This document shows positions 1 through 6,757 of a stretch of 15,245 nt of DNA, piece after piece (within the stretch, counting starts at the first letter, position 1; every line of letters begins with the position of its first letter). The notes beneath the pieces are model-generated. The model was not told the DNA's origin. It saw only the letters and a list, made by a program, of their open reading frames with translations, and made no database searches. The stretch is taken from the NCBI GenBank assembly GCA_903930165.1, contig CAIYXO010000520.1:1-15245 (forward strand), in the 5' to 3' direction. The translations under genes and the position numbers were made by a program. The DNA is from an uncultured Verrucomicrobiota bacterium (lineage in GTDB: Bacteria; Verrucomicrobiota; Verrucomicrobiia; Limisphaerales; UBA9464).

Positions 1-149
1 CGGCGCTGCGACGCGGACTGAACTTCAAGACGACCCGGGGCCACATGCTCACGCTGACGCCGCCGGTGAACCTTTCCCGTGACGAATGGAAGCAGGCCCT
101 GGCGATCCTCGACGCCTCGATCAGCGAGTGCAGCGCAGGCCTTCGATGA
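1..149 (+). CDS. C-terminal end of a class III (PLP-dependent) aminotransferase, 5' partial
   Basis: The reading frame enters from the left edge (first full codon at base 3) and ends at the TGA at 147-149, leaving 48 residues. The visible stretch NFKTTRGHMLTLTPPVNLSR followed by an amphipathic helix (EWKQALAILDASI) is the pattern that closes class III aminotransferases such as 4-aminobutyrate, beta-alanine or ornithine-type enzymes: a strand ending in LTPP and a final helix. The PLP lysine and substrate-binding region lie outside the window, so the substrate cannot be named. The stop codon overlaps the next start codon (ATGA at 146-149), so it is probably co-transcribed and translationally coupled with the amidase gene. 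The family is fairly likely; the exact enzyme is unknown. Confidence 0.7.
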   Translation, partial: ALRRGLNFKTTRGHMLTLTPPVNLSRDEWKQALAILDASISECSAGLR

Positions 150-1774
150 ACCCGCAGCACGATCCACTTTCCCCAGCCCGTGGCTGGAGCCGCCGCGACT
201 TCGCCTCTTCGGCCGCCCTCGGATTGGCGGGCCTGTTCACGGGCGGATGCCGTTCCAACGGCTGGAACGGGACGGCGTGGGAGGATCGGACCTTGGCCGA
301 TCTGCGGTCGGCGCTGGCCTCGGGGACTGTCTCCGAGGAGAAGCTGGTCGCGCTCTGCCTCCAAAGGATCGCCCGCTTGGATCGGGAAGGGCCGGCATTG
401 CACGCCGTCATCGCGACCAACCCCGACGCGATGACCGGGGCCCGAAGACTCTCGGCGCTGCGGAAGTCCGGCCGCGCAACCGGCCCGCTGCACGGCATGC
501 CGGTGCTGGTGAAGGACAACATCGACACCGCCGACCGCATGCCCACGACGGGCGGTTCGCTGGCATTGGCTGGGACGTTCGCTCCGCAGGACGCCTTCGT
601 CGTCCGTCGCCTGCGCGACGCGGGCGCGGTGATCCTCGGGAAGGCGAACCTCAGCGAGTGGGCCAACTTCCGCTCCGGCCGCTCGGTCAGCGGCTGGAGC
701 GCCACGGGCGGACAGACGCGCAACCCGTACGCCCTGGCGCGGACGCCTTGGGGATCCAGCGCGGGTTCCGCCGCCGCGGTCGCCGCCGGCTACTGCCCGG
801 TCGCCGTCGGCACCGAGACCAACGGCTCGATCATTGCGCCATCGGCCGCCTGCTCCATCGTGGGACTCAAGCCCACCGTCGGACTGGTCAGCCGATCCGG
901 GATCATCCCCATCGCCGAAAGCCAGGATACCGCCGGCCCCATGGCCCGCACCGTCGCCGACGCGGCGACCCTCCTGGGAATCCTCGCCGGAATCGACCCG
1001 AAGGATCCGGCGACTGCCGAGGCCGCGGGTCACCTCCACACGGACTACACGTCGTTCCTCAAGGTCGATTCCCTGCGTGGAAAACGGATCGGCGTGGCCC
1101 GCCAGTACTTCGGCTACCACCCCGAGGTCGACCGCCTCATCGAAGGCCATTTCCGGATCCTCCGCGAACTCGGCGCCGAGCTGGTGGACCCGGTGGAGTT
1201 CCCCAACCACGAGGCGATCCACGAGGGCAACTTCCGCGTGATGCTGCACGAGTTCCGGCGGGGACTCGCCGCGTACTTCGCCACCCGGGACGACACGGTC
1301 CGGGTGCGTTCCATCGCCGACCTGATCGCCTTCAACCTCGCCCACGCCGACCGGGAGCTGTCGGTGTTCGGACAGGAGATCCTCCTCCAGGCCGAGAAGG
1401 ACCCAGAGCTTTCCGAGGCGGAACATCGGCGTCTTCGCGACCGCTGTCGTGACCGCGCCCGGAACCAGTGCATCGAAGGCGTGATGGCCCTACACCAACT
1501 GGACGCCTTCCTCGCGCCGTCCGGCGCACCGCCAACCCACATCGACCCGGTCAACCGCGACCACTACGTGGGCGGCTGCACCAGCCTGCCGGCCATCGCC
1601 GGTTGTCCGCACCTGACCGTCCCCGCCGGCTATGTGGGTGGACTGCCCGTCGGCCTTTCCTTCTTCGGCGCCCGCTGGACGGAAGGTCCGTTGCTGGGCT
1701 TCGGCCACGCCTTCGAACAGGCCACCCAAGCCCGCCGAAAGCCCCGGTTCCTCCGCGACGTGCCGATGGGCTGA
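146..1774 (+). CDS. Tat-exported peptide-amidase-like amidase signature enzyme, probable lipoprotein
   Basis: This 542-residue protein belongs to the amidase signature family (Ser-cisSer-Lys hydrolases). The triad is visible: Lys123 in VLVKDN, cis-Ser204 in GSSAGSAAAVAAG, and nucleophile Ser228 in GTETNGSI. The spacing matches that known for Stenotrophomonas peptide amidase (Lys123, Ser202, Ser226), and blocks such as GLKPTVGLVSRSGIIPI, SQDTAGPMARTVADAA and LIAFN also resemble that enzyme, so hydrolysis of C-terminal peptide amides or similar small amides is plausible. The N-terminus has a twin-arginine motif (SRRDF, Arg16-Arg17), a hydrophobic stretch, and a lipobox-like LFTGGC ending at Cys35, so export folded by Tat and lipid anchoring are likely. 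The start at 146 is chosen because it overlaps the upstream stop (ATGA) and puts the RR motif at a normal distance; an in-frame ATG at 86 would add 20 unlikely residues. The exact substrate is unknown. Confidence 0.92.
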   Translation: MNPQHDPLSPARGWSRRDFASSAALGLAGLFTGGCRSNGWNGTAWEDRTLADLRSALASGTVSEEKLVALCLQRIARLDREGPALHAVIATNPDAMTGARRLSALRKSGRATGPLHGMPVLVKDNIDTADRMPTTGGSLALAGTFAPQDAFVVRRLRDAGAVILGKANLSEWANFRSGRSVSGWSATGGQTRNPYALARTPWGSSAGSAAAVAAGYCPVAVGTETNGSIIAPSAACSIVGLKPTVGLVSRSGIIPIAESQDTAGPMARTVADAATLLGILAGIDPKDPATAEAAGHLHTDYTSFLKVDSLRGKRIGVARQYFGYHPEVDRLIEGHFRILRELGAELVDPVEFPNHEAIHEGNFRVMLHEFRRGLAAYFATRDDTVRVRSIADLIAFNLAHADRELSVFGQEILLQAEKDPELSEAEHRRLRDRCRDRARNQCIEGVMALHQLDAFLAPSGAPPTHIDPVNRDHYVGGCTSLPAIAGCPHLTVPAGYVGGLPVGLSFFGARWTEGPLLGFGHAFEQATQARRKPRFLRDVPMG

Positions 1775-1779
1775 TGCGT

Positions 1780-1800
1780 TCGCCCGCGGGGAATGGGCGA
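1780..1800 (+). terminator. Weak hairpin after the amidase gene
   Basis: Six-base arms TCGCCC (1780-1785) and GGGCGA (1795-1800) enclose a 9-base loop, starting 6 bases after the amidase stop codon. No T-run follows, so this is at best a weak intrinsic terminator or a 3'-end stabilising hairpin. In GC-rich DNA a 6-bp stem can arise by chance. Confidence 0.25.
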
Positions 1801-2135
1801 GTTCGGGCCTTGTTTGGCCAGCTTCGTTCCGAGTTCCAATGGGTCACGTTCTCTGGCCTATCGGCAATCGGTCAGAATCAACGTCAGTTCGTGTTCGCCT
1901 CCAAAAGCACGAGGGTACTCGCTCACTCCACGACGCTCGCGCGAACCGCCACAGCCTCTCTCACGGGCGGGCCTCGGTGCCTGGCTTGGCTACGACTCCT
2001 TCCGCGTTGGGATCAGGTCCATCGTCCGGCTCGGGCATACGCCACCGGGAAATGTTCAGGATCCGTCCAGCGACGGCCCTGAAACCCCCTTCCCCTTCGC
2101 GGCTTGGCGCATTTGCGTGAGGTCTGAGTCCGCTC

Positions 2136-2154
2136 CCATGGAACCGTTCCGTGG
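2136..2154. promoter_or_regulatory. 19-bp near-perfect palindrome upstream of uvrA, possible operator
   Basis: The sequence reads CCATGGAAC-C-GTTCCGTGG: two 9-base arms around a single central base, with eight of nine pairs complementary (only T2139/G2151 fails). It ends 36 bases before the ATG at 2191 and 54 before the ATG at 2209, a good place for a repressor site. uvrA is often under SOS (LexA) control, and the GAAC/GTTC half-sites recall the Gram-positive LexA box, but that box has a 4-base spacer and this has one, so LexA binding is not established. Confidence 0.4.
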
Positions 2155-2208
2155 AGGCCGCGATTCCCCGTTTCGCCTTCCGGCGCATCCATGTTCTCCT
2201 CACGGGCC

Positions 2209-5133
2209 ATGTCGAAGGACGTCATCCGCGTGGTGGGCGCGCGGCAGCACAACCTCAAGAACCTGTCGCTCGTCATCCCGCGCGACCGGCTCGTGGTCTT
2301 CACCGGGCCCAGCGGCTCCGGGAAGTCCTCCCTCGCCTTCGACACGCTCTTCGCCGAGGGACAACGCAAGTACGTGGAGTCGCTCTCGGCCTACGCCCGG
2401 CAGTTCCTCGACCAGCTCCAGAAGCCCGACGTCGACCACATCGAGGGCCTCTCCCCGGCGATCGCCATCGAACAGCGCACCAGCGGCACCAACCCGCGCT
2501 CGACCAGCGCGACGACCACCGAGATCTACGACTACCTCCGCCTGCTCTACGCGAACCTCGGACAGCCCCACGACCCGGAAACCGGCATGCCGATGTCCAG
2601 CCAGTCGGCCTCGGAGATCGTCGACCGCATCGCTCTCCTCCCGCCACGGACGCGCCTGATGCTCCTCGCCCCGGTCGTGGAGGAGCAGCGGGGCGAGTTC
2701 CGCGACGTGCTGGAGCGGCTCCAACGGGAGGGCTTCGTCCGCGCGCGCGTCGACGGCCAGATCCAGGAACTCAACCCGAAGAACCCGGTCCGTCTTGACG
2801 CCAAGTCCCAGCACACCATCGAGGCCGTCGTGGACCGCATCGTCGTGGCCGAGGGCGTCCGCGTGCGGCTGGCGGACTCCGTGGAGACGGCGCTGCGCTG
2901 GGGCGAGGGACGTCTCCGCACGCTGCACCAGGATCCCGACCAGCCCACGGGTCCATGGATCGAGACGTTGCACTCCACGAAGATGTTTTCGCCGTCCACG
3001 GGCCGTTCCTTCGACACGCCCACACCCCAGCACTTCTCGTTCAATTCCCCCAAGGGCGCCTGCCCGGTCTGCCATGGCCTCGGCCAGAAGCTGGTGTTCG
3101 ATCCGGCGCTGATCGTCCCCGACGAGACCAAGTCCCTCGACGACGGCGCCGTGCAGCCGTACCGGCGGATGGGCGGCAAGAAGATGGTCAGCTACTACAA
3201 GGGCCTGCTGAAGGGCGTCGCGACGCATTGCGCCACGCCGATGGACCGTCCGTGGAAGGAGCTGTCCGACACCTTCAAGCAGAAGCTGCTGCACGGGACC
3301 GGAACCGCGGAGGTCGAGTTCTGGTTCATGTCCGGCGGTGCGCCGAAGAAGACGAGCAAACCGTTCGAAGGGGTCCTTCCGAACCTCGAGCGCCTCTACA
3401 AGGAGAGCGAGAGCGAGTTCACCCGCAACCGTCTCAAGGCCTACATGACGCTGCATCCCTGCGACGCCTGCGGCGGAAGGCGCCTGAAGCCCGAGGCCTT
3501 GGCGATCACGCTTCCCAGTCCGGAATCCGAGATCCGGAATCCGAAATCGACGGTGCCCGGCCACAGCATCGCGGACTTCTGCGCGCTCTCCATCGACGGA
3601 GCGCACGCATTCCTCGGTGGACTGGTGTTGAACGACTACCAGCGCAAGGTCGCCGGGGAGGTCGTGGCGGAGATCCGCAAGCGCCTGGGGTTCATGATCG
3701 AGGTCGGCCTGGGATACCTGACCCTGGACCGCGAGAGCGGCACCCTGAGCGGCGGCGAGGCGCAGCGCATCCGGCTCGCGACCCAGATCGGCGCGGGACT
3801 CGTCGGCGTGCTCTACATCCTCGACGAACCCAGCATCGGCCTGCACCAGCGGGACAACGAGCGTCTGCTGGAAACCCTGCGTCGACTGAGGGACGCGGGG
3901 AACTCGGTGATCGTGGTCGAGCACGACGAGGACACCATCCGGGCCGCCGACCACGTCGTGGACATGGGTCCCGGCGCGGGCACACGGGGCGGCGAGATCG
4001 TGGCCCAGGGCACGCCCGCCGAGATCATGGCCTCGCCGAAGTCGGTCACCGGACGTTACCTCTCCGGGGACCTCTCGATCCCCGTTCCCCGCCAACGGAT
4101 CCGGCCGCGCGAGGACAAGGGATGGATCGAGATCCTCGGCGCGACCGAGAACAACCTGAGGAACGTGGACGTCCGCATCCCGCTGGGGACCATGACCTGC
4201 GTCACCGGCGTCAGCGGCAGCGGCAAGTCGACGTTGGTGGACGACATCCTCCGCCGCGCCGTGTTCCGTCAGTGGTACGGATCCAAGGAACGGCCCGGCG
4301 CCCATCGCGAGATCCGCAACCTGGAGCTCCTGGAGAAGTGCGTCGTCGTCGACCAGACCCCGATCGGCCGCACGCCCCGTTCCAATCCGGCCACCTACAC
4401 CGGGATGTTCAACGAGATCCGCGACCTCTTCTCGTCCGTGCCGGCGGCCCGGGTGCGCGGCTACGACGCCGGACGCTTCAGCTTCAACGTGAAGGGCGGG
4501 CGCTGTGAGAAGTGCGAGGGCGACGGCGTGCTGAAGATCGAGATGCACTTCCTGCCGCCGGTCTACGTCACCTGCGAGGCGTGCGCCGGGAAGCGGTACA
4601 ACCGGGAAACCCTCGAGATCACCTACAAGGGACTCAACATCGCCGACGTCCTCCAGCTGACCGTCGACGAGGCGGTGAACTTCTTCCGCGCGGTTCCCAA
4701 GCTGCATGCTCCCTGCCTGACGTTGGCCGAGGTGGGGCTGGGCTACCTGCGGCTGGGGCAGTCGGCGACGACGCTGTCGGGCGGCGAAGCCCAGCGTCTG
4801 AAGCTGGCCGCCGAGCTGTCCCGACGGCAGAGCGGACGCGTCCTGTACCTGCTGGACGAGCCGACCACCGGCCTGCATTTCGCCGACGTGGCGAAGCTGC
4901 TCGAGGTCCTCTTCAAGCTGCGCAGCTCCGGCAACACCCTGGTCGTCATCGAGCACAACCTCGACGTCATCAAGGTGGCCGACTGGGTCATCGACCTCGG
5001 TCCCGAGGGCGGCGCCGGTGGCGGACGCATCCTCGCCGAGGGTCCGCCCGAGGTGGTCGCCGCGACTCCGGCCAGCCACACGGGACGGTTCCTCAAGCGG
5101 TTGCTGGCATCCGCGCCCGTCTCCAGCCGTTGA
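2209..5133 (+). CDS. uvrA: UvrABC excinuclease subunit A (DNA damage recognition ATPase)
   Basis: UvrA is the dimeric ATPase that scans DNA for bulky lesions and loads UvrB in nucleotide excision repair. Both ABC modules are complete: Walker A GPSGSGKSS (Lys39) and GVSGSGKST (Lys673), signatures TLSGGEAQR (512-520 and 855-863), and Walker B ILDEPS and LLDEPT. Two zinc modules are intact: Cys285/Cys288 with Cys418/Cys421, and Cys766/Cys769 with Cys789/Cys792. Length is 974 residues, slightly above the usual about 940. The ATG at 2209 gives MSKDVIRVVGARQHNLKN, aligning with the common family start; an in-frame ATG at 2191 would add six residues (MFSSRA) and cannot be excluded. No Shine-Dalgarno sequence precedes either. 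An oddity is a roughly 13-residue insertion at about 436-449 (SPESEIRNPKST) encoded by a short direct repeat. The next gene starts 30 bases downstream, so read-through is likely. Confidence 0.98.
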   Translation: MSKDVIRVVGARQHNLKNLSLVIPRDRLVVFTGPSGSGKSSLAFDTLFAEGQRKYVESLSAYARQFLDQLQKPDVDHIEGLSPAIAIEQRTSGTNPRSTSATTTEIYDYLRLLYANLGQPHDPETGMPMSSQSASEIVDRIALLPPRTRLMLLAPVVEEQRGEFRDVLERLQREGFVRARVDGQIQELNPKNPVRLDAKSQHTIEAVVDRIVVAEGVRVRLADSVETALRWGEGRLRTLHQDPDQPTGPWIETLHSTKMFSPSTGRSFDTPTPQHFSFNSPKGACPVCHGLGQKLVFDPALIVPDETKSLDDGAVQPYRRMGGKKMVSYYKGLLKGVATHCATPMDRPWKELSDTFKQKLLHGTGTAEVEFWFMSGGAPKKTSKPFEGVLPNLERLYKESESEFTRNRLKAYMTLHPCDACGGRRLKPEALAITLPSPESEIRNPKSTVPGHSIADFCALSIDGAHAFLGGLVLNDYQRKVAGEVVAEIRKRLGFMIEVGLGYLTLDRESGTLSGGEAQRIRLATQIGAGLVGVLYILDEPSIGLHQRDNERLLETLRRLRDAGNSVIVVEHDEDTIRAADHVVDMGPGAGTRGGEIVAQGTPAEIMASPKSVTGRYLSGDLSIPVPRQRIRPREDKGWIEILGATENNLRNVDVRIPLGTMTCVTGVSGSGKSTLVDDILRRAVFRQWYGSKERPGAHREIRNLELLEKCVVVDQTPIGRTPRSNPATYTGMFNEIRDLFSSVPAARVRGYDAGRFSFNVKGGRCEKCEGDGVLKIEMHFLPPVYVTCEACAGKRYNRETLEITYKGLNIADVLQLTVDEAVNFFRAVPKLHAPCLTLAEVGLGYLRLGQSATTLSGGEAQRLKLAAELSRRQSGRVLYLLDEPTTGLHFADVAKLLEVLFKLRSSGNTLVVIEHNLDVIKVADWVIDLGPEGGAGGGRILAEGPPEVVAATPASHTGRFLKRLLASAPVSSR
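3519..3548 (+). repeat. Short direct repeat inside uvrA (14-base period)
   Basis: TCCGGAATCCGA occurs exactly twice, at 3519-3530 and 3533-3544, with a 14-base period, followed by a partial AATC. It encodes ESEIRNPKS in frame, between the zinc-binding CDACGGRRLKPEALAITL block and the GHSIADFCALS block, where other UvrA proteins have only a short turn. The A-richer, low-complexity character differs from the surrounding codon use and resembles dispersed AATCCGAAATCCG-type repeats that I recall from verrucomicrobial and planctomycete genomes. Confidence 0.7.
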
Positions 5134-5163
5134 CGCGCGACCGGTTCACCCCAACTTGCGCCC

Positions 5164-6051
5164 ATGCTGCGTCTCGAAGACCTCGCGGAACTGGCCACCA
5201 CCCATGCGGAATCGTTGAAGGCCCGGGTCGCCTCCTTCGATCTGCGCGGCCGCCGTTTCGACGGCAACGCGCGTCCCGAACTGATGGGCGTGATCAACCT
5301 CTCGGCCGACTCGTGGTACCGCGAGAGTGTCGTGCTCACGGCCGACGCGGCGATCCGGCGCGGCAGGGTCCTCGCCGCCCAAGGCGCCGCGCTGCTGGAC
5401 ATCGGCGCCGAATCCACGTTGGCCCATGCGGCCCGGGTCGATGACGCCGCCCAGAACTCGAAGTTGCTCCCGGTGGTGCGCCAATTGGCCTCCGAAGGGC
5501 ATCTGGTCTCGGTCGAGACCTACCATCCGACCGTCACCCGCGCCTGCCTGGAGGCCGGGGCCGCGGTCCTGAATCTCACCGGCAACGACCGGAGCGACGA
5601 GATGTTCCGCATGGTGGCCGACCACGACGCCGCGGTGATCCTGTGCCACGTCCAGGGCGACAACGTCCGACAGGTCGGCGACCTCGACCTGGGTGCGGAT
5701 CCCGCCGCGATGCTGCACGACCACTTCGCGCGACAGATCGAGGCGGCCCAGCGGAACGGTGTGACCAAGCTCTGGATCGATCCCGGACTCGGGTTCTACT
5801 ACCGCAACCTCGGGGACTCCGCGACGCGCATCCGCCACCAGATGCGGGTTTTCCTGAACACCTTCCGGCTGCGGACGCTGGGCTTCCCGACCTGCCACGC
5901 GCTGCCACACGCCTTCGAGTGCTTCGAGGACGAGGTCCGCAGCGCGGAACCCTTCTTCGCCGTGCTGGCGACGCTGGGACGCACGGACCTGCTCCGTACC
6001 CATGAGGTCCCTCGGACCCGCGCGGTGCTCGGGACGCTCGGGGTCTGGTAG
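5164..6051 (+). CDS. Dihydropteroate-synthase-like pterin-binding TIM-barrel protein
   Basis: This 295-residue protein follows the order of dihydropteroate synthase (DHPS) motifs: LMGVINLSADS (40-50) for the usual MGI(L/V)NVTPDSF, DIGAEST (79-85) for DIGGEST, SVETYHPTVTRACLEAGAAVLN (starting at 116) for the SVDT-helix-IND segment, DPGLGF (206-211), and RTHEV (278-282) for the final RVHDV. DHPS joins pterin pyrophosphate with p-aminobenzoate in folate synthesis. The usual SRK motif, whose lysine contacts substrate, is not seen; its region reads FPTCHALPHAFECF. No folK, folB or glmM neighbours are present. It may be a divergent DHPS or a pterin-binding protein with another role, so no gene symbol is given. 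The start at 5164 is 30 bases after the uvrA stop, with no Shine-Dalgarno sequence. Family membership is good; catalytic role is uncertain. Confidence 0.8.
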   Translation: MLRLEDLAELATTHAESLKARVASFDLRGRRFDGNARPELMGVINLSADSWYRESVVLTADAAIRRGRVLAAQGAALLDIGAESTLAHAARVDDAAQNSKLLPVVRQLASEGHLVSVETYHPTVTRACLEAGAAVLNLTGNDRSDEMFRMVADHDAAVILCHVQGDNVRQVGDLDLGADPAAMLHDHFARQIEAAQRNGVTKLWIDPGLGFYYRNLGDSATRIRHQMRVFLNTFRLRTLGFPTCHALPHAFECFEDEVRSAEPFFAVLATLGRTDLLRTHEVPRTRAVLGTLGVW

Positions 6052-6121
6052 GGGCCACCCGCGCTCACGGGCGTCGGCCGCCGGTTGGTGGTGTCGCTCC
6101 GGCCCGGCACGATCGGTGCCC

Positions 6122-6757
6122 ATGAACCCGAACGAGGACCCGACGTTCCGCACGCGTGCCAGCCTTCTCCAACGTCTCCAGGACAACGGCGACGACCGGT
6201 CGTGGCGGGAGTTCTTCGACCGCTATTGGCGTCTGATCTTCTCCTTCGCCCGCCGGGCCGGTCTCTCGGAGGCGGACGCCGAGGACGTGGTCCAGGAGGT
6301 GATGATCTCGCTCGCACGGAACGTGAAGGAGTTCCGCTACGAACCGGGTCGGGGTTCGTTCAAGTCGTGGTTGCTGGTCGTCACCAAGAACCGGATCATC
6401 GACGTCCGGCGCCGGCAGGCGCGCTGGTCCGAACGGTTCGAGGCCATGGCCGAATCGCCGACACGGGCCGGCGAGCAGGAGGACCACTGCGACCCGAACC
6501 CGTCGCCGTTGGACCGGGTGTGGCTTGAGGAGTGGGAGTCGCACCTGCTTCAAAGCGCGCTGGCCGCCGTCCGCGGGCAGGTCGCCGAGAAGCAATACCT
6601 GATGTACGAGATGCATGTCCTCCAGGAAGTCCCGCTTGCGCGGGTCGCGGCGAACCTCCAGACCTCCGCCATGAGCGTCTATCTCGCCAAGCATCGCGTG
6701 GGCAAACGCCTGCGCGTGGAGCTGGAGAAGGCCCGCGAGAGGCTCGATCCACGGTGA
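6122..6757 (+). CDS. ECF-type RNA polymerase sigma-70 family factor
   Basis: The 211-residue protein has region 2 at about 28-97 (WREFFDRYWRLIFSFARRAG, then EADAEDVVQEVMISLARNV and GSFKSWLLVVTKNRIIDVRRR) and a region 4 helix-turn-helix at about 148-205 (VPLARVAANLQTSAMSVYLAKHRVGKRL). The lack of regions 1 and 3 and the small size mark an ECF (group 4) sigma factor, which directs RNA polymerase to a restricted promoter set. The ATG at 6122 fits the usual family N-terminus; the frame is open upstream but reads as shadow of the preceding gene. Its stop overlaps the kinase GTG start (GTGA at 6754-6757), so the kinase is its likely partner or controller, as in PVC-group sigma/kinase pairs. No anti-sigma gene is visible. 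The target promoters are unknown, and I find no clear ECF-type site upstream of the gene. Confidence 0.93.
   Translation: MNPNEDPTFRTRASLLQRLQDNGDDRSWREFFDRYWRLIFSFARRAGLSEADAEDVVQEVMISLARNVKEFRYEPGRGSFKSWLLVVTKNRIIDVRRRQARWSERFEAMAESPTRAGEQEDHCDPNPSPLDRVWLEEWESHLLQSALAAVRGQVAEKQYLMYEMHVLQEVPLARVAANLQTSAMSVYLAKHRVGKRLRVELEKARERLDPR

Larger units (their letters stand above)
1775..2190. other. 416-bp non-coding stretch before uvrA
   Basis: No frame on either strand shows a recognisable protein or the strong GC-at-third-position bias of the neighbours. The open frames here are low in family-like content and run on into antisense or out-of-frame uvrA. By eye the stretch is richer in A and T than the flanking genes, particularly around 1805-1930. 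It holds the weak hairpin at 1780-1800 and the palindrome at 2136-2154, and must contain the uvrA promoter, but I see no convincing -35/-10 pair. Some of it (about 1960-2060) resembles the decayed dispersed repeats found between verrucomicrobial genes, but that is an impression from memory, not a match I could test. Confidence 0.5.

Noticed and set aside
2136..2154. The uvrA palindrome as a standard LexA box
   Set aside because: The half-sites GAAC and GTTC are separated by one base, not four, so it does not match the known Gram-positive box; it is kept only as an unassigned palindrome.
2955..4508. A 517-codon plus-strand open frame in another frame of uvrA
   Set aside because: Arg/Pro/Gly-rich translation with no domain pattern; it lies wholly within the real uvrA frame.
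2200..5079. A 959-codon open frame on the minus strand, antisense to uvrA
   Set aside because: It is a by-product of strong GC bias at third codon positions. Its translation is rich in Asp, Gly, Val, Leu and Arg, shows no family motif, and lies opposite an unmistakable UvrA.
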